Part shown: piece by piece, positions 10,905 to 21,654 of the stretch
Position numbering within the stretch: position 1 is the first letter of the stretch
Layout of the letters: each line of letters begins with the position of its first letter
Notes under the pieces: generated by a model
Database searches by the model: none
What the model was told of the DNA's origin: nothing
The model's input: only the letters and a program-made list of their open reading frames with translations
Position numbers and translations under genes: made by a program
Origin: Siphonodentalium dalli
Lineage: Eukaryota > Mollusca > Scaphopoda > Gadilida > Siphonodentaliidae
Direction of reading: 5' to 3'
Length of the DNA stretch: 64,000 nucleotides
NCBI GenBank assembly: GCA_032622095.1
Contig: CP136063.1
Span: 69,603,980-69,667,979, forward strand

Positions 10905-11450
10905 TTCAAAGTTTACAAGACAAAGGGCAATAAACACAGCTTGAGATTACCATAGTGAGTGGCATGATGCCAGATATTAGACAAAACTTGTTGATTCGGT
11001 CATTGAACCTCTCAACATGTATATGTGCTTTAGCGATTTTCCTTGTCAGAAGTTATTCCTGAGCAGTGAGTCTATCATGACCATTCAAAAAAGGAGGTAT
11101 ATGTTCATATGCACTTGACGCGACATCAGGATATCTTCCACAATAAAACTCCTGTCCACCAGGATAACACCACCTAGATTAAGATGGTTCAAAATTCCAT
11201 ATTTCTGAAATATATCTCGGTCACTCATAGCCTCTTCATAAAGATCAGATACGAACACTGCTGTTCATTAGGGGCCACAGCTATCAGGCATTTGAATGTA
11301 TTGTGATGTTTATAATTTGAAAATAAATTACTTTGTCTTGCCAGATTTCTTGATATCTGCACATAGAATTCAGTGCAGTCAATAGAACACCGTACATTAT
11401 TGAATCCTTTGAAGGATTTTGGCACAGTCATCTCTCATAGAATCAAATTG
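10905..11450 (-). pseudogene. Harbinger-type DDE transposase (DDE_Tnp_4) remnant
   Basis: Minus strand from about 11,431: SFKGFNNVRCSIDCTEFYVQ, then NLFSNYKHHNTFKCLIAVAP, then (after a frame break) DLYEEAMSDRDIFQKYGILN and VILVDRSFIVEDILMSRQVH. These match the order of the DDE_Tnp_4 family: IDCTE with the first Asp, SNYKSHNTFK, and the second Asp in 'VD-x-x-F'. The third acidic block (VER) is seen in the related copy at 20.2 kb. Several frameshifts and a missing N-terminus make it non-functional. Confidence 0.65.
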
Positions 11451-11528
11451 GCAATCTAAAAACCAAGTGGTAAATATACACCGTTTCTGACAGATTGAAC
11501 AAATGTGCCTTTGTTTTGTAGCAATAAC

Positions 11529-11835
11529 CTCGTCTGAGTCGCACCAGTGTTATGAGACCTCGTCTGAGTCGCACCAGTGTTATGAGACCTCGTCTTGAGT
11601 CGCACCAGTGTTATGAGACCTCGTCTGAGTCGCACCAGTGTTATGAGACCTCATCTGAGTCGCACCAGTGTTATGAGACCTCATCTGAGTCGCACCAGTG
11701 TTATGAGACCTCGTCTGAGTCGCACCAGTGTTATGAGACCTCGTCTGAGTCGCACCAGTGTTATGAGACCTCGTCTTGAGTCGCACCAGTGTTATGAGTA
11801 GCTCATCTGAGTCGCACCAGTGTTATGAGTAGCTC
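11529..11835. repeat. 30-bp minisatellite, array 1
   Basis: About ten copies of TGAGTCGCACCAGTGTTATG plus AGACCTCGTC, some with one-base insertions (CGTCTTGAG). The period of 30 keeps artificial open frames on both strands. Confidence 0.9.
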
Positions 11836-12042
11836 ATCAGTTTGTGTTTGATGGTTTCGCTTTCCGATTCCAATAACTCAAGTTTGCAGATGCTGGTCCA
11901 AGGAAATTGAAAAGGGCCGTAAACTGCAAAAAAGTCAATCAAATCCAGTGAAGAATTTCATTTTTATGACATTGTCTTTGAGAGAATCCAGACTCAGTGA
12001 AGGTGAGTCACATGTATGACAACATCTTACATCAACCGATGT

Positions 12043-12262
12043 ACAGTAATGCCCCAATTAATGAACTCCATAACCACAGCAGAATTATGGGTAACGTACT
12101 TTTCAGGATTTAGTCGGAAATATGGCTTGTTGCCATTCATTGGAAAGCTCTTCCCGAGAGCTTCCCGTTGAATGCAACAAGCCATATTTCCGACTATATC
12201 CTGAAAATTTACCCATAGTTCTGCTGTGGTTAAGTGTCAATTACTTTAGGACATTACTGTAT
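12043..12262. mobile_element. CAGTAATGC foldback MITE, copy 2
   Basis: Palindromic arms from GTACAGTAATGCCCCAATTA to its inverse ending ATTACTGTA. Also present in the second duplication unit (14,849-15,067). Confidence 0.7.
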
Positions 12263-12598
12263 GTTCACTCATATCTGTATATATAATTAGACACCCAAGA
12301 TCATTTTGACATGTATTGAGATGTGCAATATTGAAAATCTAATAGCCGAGTCGATCAGGTTTTCGTCTTACTCTGGTGGAACGTCTTGGATGAATAGTTT
12401 CGCTGCTATATATAGTATTTCATCTTATGTGTTATATATATATGATGCAAGTCTTGATGTGAGTTGACAGTGCTGTCTGCACAATAAGGATTAATCGTCT
12501 GAAGTAGGCTGCGATGGCCAAAGCTATACAAATCAATGTACCTAAAAAAAGAATATTACAGATGTCAATTCATCTCAAAATAAAAAGTTAATTAATGA

Positions 12599-12804
12599 TT
12601 AATCTTGCTTGTTGACAAATGGTCGAACTCTCCTTATCGGCGATTCAAATTCTATGACTTCCTCGTCAAGGGATTTGCCGGTAGATTGACGACGGCATCT
12701 TCTGTAGATAATCACTACTGCGATTTCAGCTATGACGATCCCGAGTCCAATTGCTATAAATACTATAACCCATTTCCAATTTGCCACTTCTTCAGTGCCA
12801 CGGT
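12599..12804 (-). CDS. Last exon of a small membrane protein (TM and tail), copy 1
   Basis: Minus-strand exon bounded by the acceptor TTTTATTTATAG/ACCG and ending at TAA. It encodes RGTEEVANW, then a strong single membrane segment (WKWVIVFIAIGLGIVIAEIA plus VVII), then a basic stop-transfer stretch YRRCRRQ and an acidic cytoplasmic tail ending VRPFVNKQD. That is the usual shape of the 3' exon of a type I membrane protein. An almost identical copy is at 15,404-15,609 (Ala to Val in the membrane segment). The protein family is not recognised. The ATG at 12,832 lies upstream of the acceptor and is probably intronic. Confidence 0.5.
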
Positions 12805-12961
12805 CTATAAATAAAATGGCTAGTATAACCATATCTTAAATCAAATGATGCATTTGAGGTGTTTATTTCATTTTGAAGTATGATTGTTTTTATTTTAAAC
12901 TGAATATTCAAGCCTGATGTAAACCAACCGTTTGTGTAGTTGCAGATGAGTGCTCACATAC

Positions 12962-13043
12962 CGGCATGATACGATCAGGGTCCGCTGTATTCCAATTCCA
13001 TTCTTGAAAAGAAACGTTGAATGTATCTGTTTGTTGCATCAGT
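12962..13043 (-). CDS. Short exon upstream of the membrane exon, copy 1
   Basis: The acceptor AATTAAACAG/ACTG opens a frame reading LMQQTDTFNVSFQEWNWNTA then DPDRIMP, followed by a strong donor CCG/GTATGTGAG. Its entry phase fits the exit phase of the exon at 17,479-17,694. Its exit phase does not fit the membrane exon directly; a weaker donor GATC/GTATCA at 12,973 would fit. The model is therefore uncertain. Copies are at 15,767-15,848 and, diverged, at 19,924-20,005. Confidence 0.35.
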
Positions 13044-13199
13044 CTGTTTAATTTGGGACTTTAAACTTATGAGATAATTCAAGTCATGGAGATTTGTAGT
13101 GGAGAATTAGTATAATATACATAGCACAGAGTAATTAAACATAGTAATAGTACGGTGTATGCAGTAATCTACTTGGCCAACTGGTCTTCAAAGTTTACA

Positions 13200-13690
13200 A
13201 GACAACATACAATAAAAACAGCTTGAGTTGCCATCGCCCTAGTAGAAATAGAATGATTCCCGCAACCATGATCACAGTCATATTCGCAACCTTGTCCGCA
13301 ATCATCTGAGGAAGGTTGCATTTGGAACGATTCCCAACTTCCAAGTTAAGTATTCTAGCTTGCGCAACCATCAAATGGTTGCACAAACATCATGATGGTT
13401 GCGCAACCTCCGTAATAATTTCCGCAATCTTCCTAAAAAACTTCTCTGCAATCATCATTACAACCATGCATGCATCCCCACAATCATATTCGCATGCGCA
13501 TCATCGCAATCTTTCTGACAACCTTGTTCATGATTCCCGTAACCTTCCTCGCAATATTCACTATGATTCCCACAATCATCATCGCAACCTTCTTTATGAT
13601 TCTCGCAATCATCATCGCAACCATCCTCGCAACCTTCTCTATGATTCAATCAATCATCTTTACAATCATTCCCACCCCCCCAATAAAAAA
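13200..13690. repeat. CGCAATCATC-type satellite block, copy 1
   Basis: Short degenerate repeats built from ATGATTCCCGCAATCATC- and CTCGCAACCTTC-like words. They are responsible for the His/Asn/Arg-rich open frames on both strands, which I do not accept as genes. The same block recurs at 16,006-16,496 and, rearranged, at 22.6-23.4 kb. Confidence 0.7.
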
Positions 13691-14411
13691 TAAACCTCAA
13701 AACCTTCACAGTGGGCACATGCATTACTAAAGAGTTTTGGCAGTTGAATCATCATATTAGTGCACATAACAGTTTAGCAAAATATACAATATGTACACTT
13801 TGTTGAGCCAGAAGGTTATCGAATCAGAGCACTTCCTTCGCTACAGTGGATCTTCATCGCAAGACATAACTTATAATATTTACAAAAATACTGACGTTGA
13901 AGCACTTGGGAGTCCACCATTCTTACTTGCTAAAATATGATCATGTTTGGAGCTCCTGATATATCACAACAAATTCATGTTCTTCCTGTTGAGTAATAAG
14001 TTTCCTTGGACTAAATAAAAGTTTCAGTTAATTTCACATTAAAAACTTTACTATTATTTACTTTCACCTCCAAAATAATGATGATTACACTTTTTGTTTA
14101 TTAATTTGTGAGGAACTTTTTTGCCAACAATATTATCTGGTCACACAACAAAAACACCTCACTATAATTATATATTATATAACACATTATTTTAATTCAC
14201 CTTTATTAACTAATATTAGGCAGGTAAGATTTGATATGAGCCCTAGACCTAGTAGATATTAAATGACAAAAAATGTCAAACTTTATAAAATATTTAATTT
14301 TAAATGGATAAATATCCTCTTAACAATTGAAAAGATAGTTCAGAACTATAACATATCAAGAATCAAGAAATTTATACAAGATAATAAACATTACTTACAA
14401 TTTAATCAAGT
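13691..14411. other. Non-coding part of duplication unit 1
   Basis: AT-rich sequence shared with 16.5-17.2 kb and 23.4-24.7 kb. It probably forms an intron of the minus-strand membrane-protein gene. Confidence 0.4.
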
Positions 14412-14640
14412 GTCAGTGTTATGAGACCTCGTCTGAGTCGCACCAGTGTTATGAGACCTCGTCTGAGTCGCACCAGTGTTATGAGACCTCGTCTGAGTCG
14501 CACCAGTGTTATGAGACCTCGTCTGAGTCGCACCAGTGTTATGAGACCTCGTCTGAGTCGCACCAGTGTTATGAGGCCTCGTCTGAGTCGCACCAGTGTT
14601 ATGAGACCTCGTCTGAGTCGCACCAGTGTTATGAGTAGCT
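14412..14640. repeat. 30-bp minisatellite, array 2
   Basis: About seven and a half copies of the same 30-bp unit as at 11,529, at the junction of the two 2.8-kb duplication units. Confidence 0.9.
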
Positions 14641-14848
14641 CATCAGTTTGTGTTTGATGGTTTCGCTTTCTGATTCCAATAACTCAAGTTTGCAGATGCT
14701 GGTCCAAGGAAATTGAAAAGGGCCGTAAACTGCAAGAAAGTCAATCAAATCCAGTGAAGAATTTCATTTTTATGACATTGTCTTTGAGAGAATCCAGACT
14801 CAGTGAAGGTGAGTCACATGTATGACAACATCTTACATCAACCGATGT

Positions 14849-15067
14849 ACAGTAATGCCCTAATTAATGAACTCCATAACCACAGCAGAATTATGGGTAA
14901 CGTACTTTTCAGGATTTAGTCGGAAATATGGCTTGTTGCCATTCATTGGAAAGCTCTTCCCGAGAGCTTCCCGTTGAATGCAACAAGCCATATTTCCGAC
15001 TAAATCCTGAAAATTTACCCATAGTTCTGCTGTGGTTAAGTGTCAATTACTTTAGGACATTACTGTA
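14849..15067. mobile_element. CAGTAATGC foldback MITE, copy 3
   Basis: Same element as at 12,043, duplicated with its host segment. Confidence 0.7.
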
Positions 15068-15403
15068 TGTTCACTCATATCTGTATATATAATTAGACAC
15101 CCAAGATCATTTGACATGTATTGAGATGTGCAATATTGAAAATCTAATAGCCGAGTCGATCAGGTTTTCGTCTTACTCTGGTGGAACGTCTTGGATGAAT
15201 AGTTTCGCTGCTATATATAGTATTTCATCTTATGTGTTATATATATATGATGCAAGTCTTGATGTGAGTTGACAGTGCTGTCTGCACAATAAGGATTAAT
15301 CGTCTGAAGTAGGCTGCGATGGCCAAAGCTATACAAATCAATGTACCTAAAAAAAGAATATTACAGATGTCAATTCATCTCAAAATAAAAAGTTAATTAA
15401 TGA

Positions 15404-15609
15404 TTAATCTTGCTTGTTGACAAATGGTCGAACTCTCCTTATCGGCGATTCAAATTCTATGACTTCCTCATCAAGGGATTTGCCGGTAGATTGACGACGG
15501 CATCTTCTGTAGATAATCACTACTGCGATTTCAACTATGACGATCCCGAGTCCAATTGCTATAAATACTATAACCCATTTCCAATTTGCCACTTCTTCAG
15601 TGCCACGGT
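15404..15609 (-). CDS. Last exon of a small membrane protein (TM and tail), copy 2
   Basis: Same acceptor, membrane segment, YRRCRRQ stop-transfer block, tail and TAA as at 12,599-12,804. This is the copy closer to the upstream exon at 17,479-17,694, so it is the first 3' end a minus-strand transcript would reach; the other copy is an alternative terminal exon. The Ala to Val change in the hydrophobic segment is conservative. Confidence 0.5.
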
Positions 15610-15766
15610 CTATAAATAAAATGGCTAGTATAACCATATCTTAAATCAAATGATGCATTTGAGGTGTTTATTTCATTTTGAAGTATGATTGTTTTTATTT
15701 TAAACTGAAGATTCAAGCCTAATGTAAACCAACCGTTTGTGTAGTTGCAGATGAGTGCTCACATAC

Positions 15767-15848
15767 CGGCATGATACGATCAGGGTCCGCTGTATTCCAA
15801 TTCCATTCTTGAAAAGAAACGTTGAATGTATCTGTTTGTTGCATCAGT
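15767..15848 (-). CDS. Short exon upstream of the membrane exon, copy 2
   Basis: As at 12,962-13,043: acceptor AAACAG/ACTG, peptide LMQQTDTFNVSFQEWNW, donor CCG/GTATGTGAG. Confidence 0.35.
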
Positions 15849-16005
15849 CTGTTTAATTTGGGACTTTAAACTTATGAGATAATTAAAGTCATGGAGATTT
15901 ATAGTGGAGAATTAGTATAATATACATATCACAAAGTAATATACACATAGTAATAGTACGGTGTATGCAGTAATCTACTTGGCCAACTGGTCTTCAAAGT
16001 TTACA

Positions 16006-16496
16006 AGACAACATACAATAAAAACAGCTTGAGTTGCCATCGCCCTAGTAGAAATAGAATGATTCCCGCAACCATGATCACAGTCATATTCGCAACCTTG
16101 TCCGCAATCATCTGAGGAAGGTTGCATTTGGAACGATTCCCAACTTCCAAGTTAAGTATTCTAGCTTGCGCAACCATCAAATGGTTGCACAAACATCATG
16201 ATGGTTGCGCAACCTCCGTAATAATTTCCGCAATCTTCCTAAAAAACTTCTCTGCAATCATCATTACAACCATGCATGCATCCCCACAATCATATTCGCA
16301 TGCGCATCATCGCAATCTTTCTCACAACCTTGTTCATGATTCCCGTAACCTTCCTCGCAATATTCACTATGATTCCCACAATCATCATCGCAACCTTCTT
16401 TATGATTCTCGCAATCATCATCGCAACCATCCTCGCAACCTTCTCTATGATTCAATCAATCATCTTTACAATCATTCCCACCCCCCCAATAAAAAA
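16006..16496. repeat. CGCAATCATC-type satellite block, copy 2
   Basis: Copy of 13,200-13,690 in the second duplication unit. Confidence 0.7.
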
Positions 16497-17478
16497 TAAA
16501 CCTCAAAACCTTCACAGTGGGCACATGCATTACTAAAGAGTTTTGGCAGTTGAATCATCATATTAGTGCACATAACAGTTTAGCAAAATATACAATATGT
16601 ACACTTTGTTGAGCCGGAAGGTTATCGAATCAGAGCACTTCCTTCGCTACAGTGGATCTTCATCGCAAGACATAACTGATAATAGTTACAAAAATACTGA
16701 CGTTGAAGCACTTGGGAGTCCACCATTCTTACTTGCTAAAATATGATCATGTTTGGAGCTCCTGATATATCACAACAAATTCATGTTCTTCCTGTTGAGT
16801 AATAAGTTTCCTTGGACTAAATAAAAGTTTCAGTTAATTTCACATTAAAAACTTTACTATTATTTACTTTCACCTCCAAAATAATGATGATTACACTTTT
16901 TGTTTATTAATTTGTGAGGAACTTTTTTGCCAACAATATTATCTGGTCACACAACAAAAACACCTCACTATAATTATATATTATATAACACATTATTTTA
17001 ATTCACCTTTATTAACTAATATTAGGCAGGTAAGATTTGATATGAGCCCTAGACCTAGTAGATATTAAATGACAAAAAATGTCAAACTTTATAAAATATT
17101 TAATTTTAAATGGATAAATATCCTCTTAACAATTGAAAAGATAGTTCAGAATTATAACATATCAAGAATCAAGAAATTTATACAAGATAATAAACATTAC
17201 TTACAATTTAATCAAGTGTCAGCATGATGGGCGATGTGTTTCCATAGCTTCCGCAGCAACACATATATTAAAGAAAAGCTTAAAACCATACTTGAAATGT
17301 TGGCTTCAATTTATAGCTACATGGCGGTTTGCGCTCCAAAATGCAAGTACTATTTTTCGCTTTCGCAATTTTCCCGGTATCGAAATTGGTTGATAAATAC
17401 ATGTATCTTATCAACCTTTCTATGAGCATTCTTAACCCCAAAAAAAGAATCATTGATGTAATGAAAATACAACTTTAC

Positions 17479-17694
17479 AGTGTTTTGGTCACAAACACAA
17501 AGCAGCCATTTGCACAACATGGAATAGAAAAGAGTGTTCCATTGTAATCCATTCCAGATATGGTAACAATAAAGACCGTTTCTCTGACTTCTGGCGAAAA
17601 GTAGAAAACGGCTGAAAAATGACTTTGGCAAGTGTTTTTCAGACCATACCAAACTGATATATCAAAAGTTTGTTTATTTATGGACATATTGTAT
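17479..17694 (-). CDS. Ectodomain-like exon of unknown family, copy 1
   Basis: The minus-strand exon starts after the acceptor CTCATTTGACAG and ends at the donor ACT/GTAAAG. It encodes YNMSINKQTFDISVWYGLKN, then TCQSHFSAVFYFSPEVRETV, FIVTISGMDYNGTLFSIPC and CANGCFVFVTKT. Four cysteines, alternating hydrophobic residues and an N-glycosylation motif (YNGT) suggest an extracellular beta-rich domain (inference). The exit phase matches the next minus-strand exon at 15,848. The copy at 24,958-25,173 keeps frame and both splice sites with few amino-acid changes, which supports real coding. Confidence 0.5.
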
Positions 17695-17873
17695 CTGTCA
17701 AATGAGCCATGTCCGTTTAAATAATATTAAATGATATTTGTGGATAATTTTGACCCACTATTTTGTTGAAATCAGAAGAGTAAAAAATATTATGGATCGC
17801 AATAATCATGTGACATGTGTTGATAAAACAAAACATTTGTATATATATACATTGGGATTGAGGTGCAAGTTAT

Positions 17874-18028
17874 TCAACTTGAACTAGCCTCTTTTCCAGA
17901 ATCTTTCCTCTTTCTCAATGCTTCCAAAGACCTTCTCGCCGTAGAACAACGAGAGTTCATTGTCTTTGTCTCCAATGATCTTGAGATCTTTGGATGTCCT
18001 TCCTCATCTCTAATGTTCGACATATAAC
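17874..18028 (-). CDS. BEN-domain gene copy 1, last exon
   Basis: Acceptor TTTGTTTGCAG/GTTATATG. The exon reads GYMSNIRDEEGHPKISRSLE, then a Ser/Arg/Lys-rich tail ending RKRKDSGKEASSS and TGA. Joined to the exon at 18,430-18,670 in matching phase (G|GT), it completes the last helix of a BEN domain and adds a basic, possibly nuclear-localising tail. The stop lies 180 bp from the start of the next minus-strand exon (17,694), which belongs to a different reading unit. Confidence 0.6.
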
Positions 18029-18429
18029 CTGCAAACAAATATGAAAAACTGACCAATTGGCGCAAATTATGATGCATTTAGTAGTTTGATATATACAAAT
18101 TTTTCTTTAATAATATACACTGGTTTTACAGTCACAAATTATAATCGTGAAAGGCAACCAATTTTCCCATCGACTGGCGAATGCATAGTGAAAATTGACC
18201 AGTTAGTTTCAATTTAAAGCTTGTTGGTGTCAGGTTGGGTTTCATCTTTATGTTGTCCTTGTAATTAATGTGAATCCAATGTGAGCGACTTAAAATGAAA
18301 TGCCTGATTAAATTTTTTAATTTTTTAACTTGTTTTTTTCGTTGAGGAAAAATTGGATGGTTGTTTATAATTCAAAGTCATCTTTAAAACAACTGTAAAG
18401 TAGTGTTAGGTTTACGATGTTTTAGTTAC

Positions 18430-18670
18430 CTTGAATGGCACCTATAATCGTTTTATCCAATGGAATGGACTTTGCCATTCCATCTGCCGGTCTGTTCATT
18501 GCCACTGTCATTCCCTTGGCACAGCTCTGCCCCAATGTTTGCAAGCTGAAGAAGGTGTTCAGCAGATACCTAGCCTTCAGCATTGGTGACTCAACCTCCT
18601 CTATTGCTGTCTTCTGTGCAGCGATCCAGTACACCTTACTCCCGGGAGTAAGCTCAAATTTTTCTACTGG
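18430..18670 (-). CDS. BEN-domain gene copy 1, penultimate exon
   Basis: Acceptor TTTTTCAG/CCAGTAGAA and donor CAAG/GTAACT bound 241 bp. The peptide runs PVEKFELTPGSKVYWIAAQK, ESPMLKARYLLNTFFSLQTL, GQSCAKG, then PADGMAKSIPLDKTIIGAIQ. The order 'ARxLLxxxFSxxxLxxSxxKG ... IPLDKTxIxAI' matches the BEN domain, an alpha-helical DNA- and protein-binding module of chromatin regulators and some viral and element proteins. Upstream coding exons were not identified with certainty. Because BEN domains also occur in mobile-element proteins, host-gene status is inferred from intact splicing in two copies. Confidence 0.6.
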
Positions 18671-19144
18671 CTGAAAAATGAATCAATATTTTAGATTGGG
18701 TCAGTAGTTTGGAATAGCCTGAGAAAATATCAAGGTTGAATTCAAGGTCGTTTGAATGACCAGTGTTGGTGTGAGAAATTCTGTGAAAAACTAATATGGT
18801 ATGAACGCTGTCAATGCATATAGTTGATAATATATCATATGGGCATTTTATTTGTCAGCTGAAGGCCCGTTCACACAAAAGCAATATGTCCAATGAGATA
18901 TAAATATGTTAGTCATAGTAAACATCATGACTGGGACAGAAATGTTTGAACTCTGCGACGTTAATATTCAAAATTAACACGATTTTGTGGCTTTATTAAA
19001 TAAAGCTCGATACTTAACATATATGTAGCTTAGTTTTAGTGGAAACTTATTGGATAGAGGTATAAATACTGTGAATAGTGTCCTGCGAAACCTCTATTTG
19101 ACTTTTGCTAGTTCGAGATTTTCAAATTGTGGGGTATTTAAGAA
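18671..19144. other. Non-coding, duplicated sequence
   Basis: Intron or intergenic sequence whose first 300 bp are shared with 26,151-26,455, the upstream side of BEN copy 2. The duplication ends near GACGTTAATATTCA at 18,958-18,971. Confidence 0.5.
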
Positions 19145-19335
19145 ATGACTGTACTCGCACCTGCCTAATAATAGTGACGGCACGATTATTAATTTTCAAC
19201 AAAAAATCCTCATGATCACTATTATTCGGCAGTGGGACAAATAGCGAAAATGCCATCACTATTATTTATTTTCCTGAAAAATTCCACCCGTTACTATTAT
19301 TTGGCCATCACTATTATTAGGCATGTGAGAGTAGT
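19145..19335. mobile_element. Palindromic MITE with CCTAATAATAGTGA arms
   Basis: Arms TGCCTAATAATAGTGACGGC and GCCATCACTATTATTAGGCA face each other around an AT-rich centre with internal partial copies. Confidence 0.6.
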
Positions 19336-19447
19336 TGTCGATGTAGTTCGTGAGTGCATGATGGACATTTGCACATATCGGAGACGCATTAATACCGCGA
19401 AGGGGATCCGAATGTCGATCACCCACGAACTGCAACGACAACTACAC
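19331..19447. mobile_element. Short palindromic MITE with GTAGTTGTCG ends
   Basis: GTAGTTGTCGATGTAGTTCG and CGAACTGCAACGACAACTAC are inverted with 2-3 mismatches. It abuts the preceding palindrome. Confidence 0.5.
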
Positions 19448-19923
19448 TAACTGTGACACAGTCATTCCTTATAATTACAATCTCGAAATACATACAATTT
19501 TAAAAGTAATGTGGACTGAGCATGCATGTGAGTAATTAATGCTTCCAACAGAAACACTTTTGAACATTATGTATTATGTCGCAGTGATCCGACAGCGAAC
19601 ATATATGAGCTGATATCTAAGCTGATATCAGTCGTCTCTAAGGCGTTGCTATGACGTACATGATGTTAAATTGTAAATCCAATCAGAAACGGGAAATTTG
19701 GATAAGATCAGAATGAATGTAACTATAATACTATATTGACAAATGGACAAACATAATTTGGTTTTTATGTTTACCCATACCATAGTACCCTTGTGGCATA
19801 TCTTAAATCAAATGATGCATTTGAGGTACTTATTTCATTTTGAAGTATGATTGTTTTGATTTTACACTGAAGTTCATGCCTGATGTATACCATCTGTGTA
19901 GATGCAGACGAGTGCCCACATAC

Positions 19924-20005
19924 CAGCAAGATGTGATCAGGGTCCGCTGTATTCCAATTCCATTCTGGAAAAGAAAAATTGAATGTATCTGTTTGTTGCA
20001 TCAGT
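19924..20005 (-). pseudogene. Diverged copy of the short membrane-protein exon
   Basis: Same acceptor context and peptide (LMQQTDTFNFSFPEWNWNTA) as at 12,962 and 15,767, with donor CTG/GTATGTG. The membrane exon that should follow is missing: at 19,790 the paralogous sequence breaks off into a scrap of the ACCATAGTATGG-headed element, so this 3' end has lost its membrane anchor. Confidence 0.4.
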
Positions 20006-20138
20006 CTGTTTAATTTGAGACTTGAAACTTATGTGCCAATTTAAGTCACGGAGATTTATAGTGGAGAATTAGTATAAAATGCATATCAGAGAGTAATATA
20101 CATGTACCCGTAGTAAATAGAACTGTATATGCAGTAAT

Positions 20139-20950
20139 CTACTTGGCCAACTGATCTTCAAAGTTTACAAGACAACATACAATAAAAACAGCTTGAGTTG
20201 CCATCGGTGTCATACTGAGTGGCATAATGCCAGATATTAGACGAAACTTTTTGATTCGTTCATTGAACCTCTCGACATTAACATGTATACATGCTTGAGT
20301 GATTCTCCTTGTCAGAATTTCCTCCTGAGCGGTGAGCCTATCATGACCATTCAAAAAAGGAGGTATGTTCATGTGCACTTGACGTGACATCAGGATATCT
20401 TCCACAATAAAACCACTGTCACCAGGAAAAGATCACCTGGATTAAGATGGTTCAAAATTCATCATTTCTGAAATATATCTCGGTCACTCATAGCGTCTTC
20501 ATAATGGTCAGACACGAACAGTGCTGTTACATTAGGGGCCACAGCTATCAGGCATTTTAATGTATTGTGATGTTTATAATTTGAAAATAAATTACTTTGT
20601 CTTGCCAGATTTCTTGATATCTGCACATAGAATTCAGTGCAGTCAATGGATGCCGTACATTCTTGAATCCTTTGAATGATTTTGCCACATACATTTCCAG
20701 AACATTCTTAACAGGAAACATCACATCTCTCATAGAATAGGCAATAAAAACAGCTTGAGTTGCCATCGGTGTTATACTGAGTGGCATGATGCCAGATATT
20801 AGAAATTATTTTTGATTCGTTCATTGAACCTCTCGACATGTATCCGTACTTTAGCGATTTTCCTTGTCAGAAGTTACTCCTGAGCTCATGGTGAGTCTAT
20901 CACGACCATTCAAAACAGGAGGTTAGTTCATGTGCACTTTATATTTGGAT
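20139..20950 (-). pseudogene. Harbinger-type DDE transposase remnants, duplicated
   Basis: Minus strand: VEDILMSRQVHMNIPPFLNG, RLTAQEEILTRRITQACIHV, NVERFNERIKKFRLISGIMP and QAVFIVCCLVNFEDQLAK form the C-terminal third of DDE_Tnp_4 with the conserved 'VER-x-x-x-RIK' acidic helix. Another part (20,557-20,787) repeats SFKGFKNVRHPLTALNSMCR plus a second PLSITPMATQAVF. Frameshifts are numerous. It is related to the remnant at 10,905-11,450; both lie at the edges of the duplicated block. Confidence 0.65.
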
Positions 20951-21189
20951 AGTAGTATATGGTATCATGGGTAGACACGCCCTTATTTAACATGGTGGGT
21001 ATGGGCCAACCACTTTTCCTAAAAATGGTTGGGGGGAAAAACATTTTTTTTTTAAAGATTTTGATATAACAGCTCGAGCTAGTGGCTATGTTGTCCCCCT
21101 CTACAAATGCAAAAACAAACAGCTGATGACATTATATGGATTGAGATAACATGAAATTAACTATAAACCAGTGTCAATATCAGTTTATT

Positions 21190-21247
21190 ATGGTAGTCAT
21201 TCTCCCAGTGGAACTTGGTGGTTGTGAAGTGAGGTCAGATTCGGTGG
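21190..21247 (-). pseudogene. Partial copy of the Ser/Thr-rich exon
   Basis: Shares ATESDLTSQPPSSTGRMTTI with the exon at 21,655-21,750 but is broken after that by an insertion and an in-frame stop. About 490 bp separates the two copies. Confidence 0.4.
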
Positions 21248-21654
21248 CTAAATAATTCAAAAAGTGAAATACTTGATGCATACTATATATAGAAATAATC
21301 AGCAGACTGCACCCATATTCTATGTAGATCTTTATTTCTTTTGTGCTTGATAAAGTGACGTACCAAATTTCTGACCTGAGTATAAAACATTTGGGGGGGA
21401 TGCAATTAACCCATATTGAAAAACTATTTGCATAAGAAAAATTTAATTTTGGCCAACGCATAGCAGATTGGTCACTAAAAGTAAGAAACATATTGAAATG
21501 TCAGGTACGATAAAACTTTGGTGCCTGAGATTTATGTCCTGTTTTGTCCCCCTCTACAAATGCAAAAACAAAAACAAAGAGCTGATGACATTATGTGGAT
21601 TGAGATTACATGAAATTAACTATGACCCAATGTCTTTCTTACATAGTATCATAC

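Larger units (their letters stand above)
11607..14411. repeat. 2.8-kb tandem segmental duplication, unit 1
   Basis: Matches 14,412-17,222 at nearly every base; CATCAGTTTGTGTTTGATGG is at 11,835 and 14,641, an offset of 2,806 that falls to 2,805 after a 1-bp deletion. Each unit begins in the 30-bp minisatellite and ends ATTTAATCAAGTGTCAG. It carries a foldback MITE, two exon-like coding pieces and a satellite-like block. Confidence 0.9.
14412..17222. repeat. 2.8-kb tandem segmental duplication, unit 2
   Basis: Second copy of 11,607-14,411 with only scattered single-base changes, implying a recent event or an assembly duplication. Confidence 0.9.

Noticed and set aside
11552-11801. Open frames on both strands with repeating MRPRLSRTSV or ESHQCYETSS
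   Set aside because: Translation of the 30-bp minisatellite; a period divisible by three keeps any frame open.
11529-11835. Regular 30-bp repeats resembling a CRISPR array
   Set aside because: The repeats are directly adjacent with no unique spacers, and the context is eukaryotic.
13195-13730. His/Asn-rich and Asp/Cys-rich open frames (also at 16,001-16,536)
   Set aside because: Products of degenerate CGCAATCATC satellite words in both directions; duplicated with the segment.
14402-14657. Open frames of the second minisatellite array
   Set aside because: Same repeat translation, no splice or start context.
17350-17652. 100-codon minus-strand frame overlapping the ectodomain exon
   Set aside because: It uses another frame than the one bounded by conserved splice sites; a shadow of exon 17,479-17,694.
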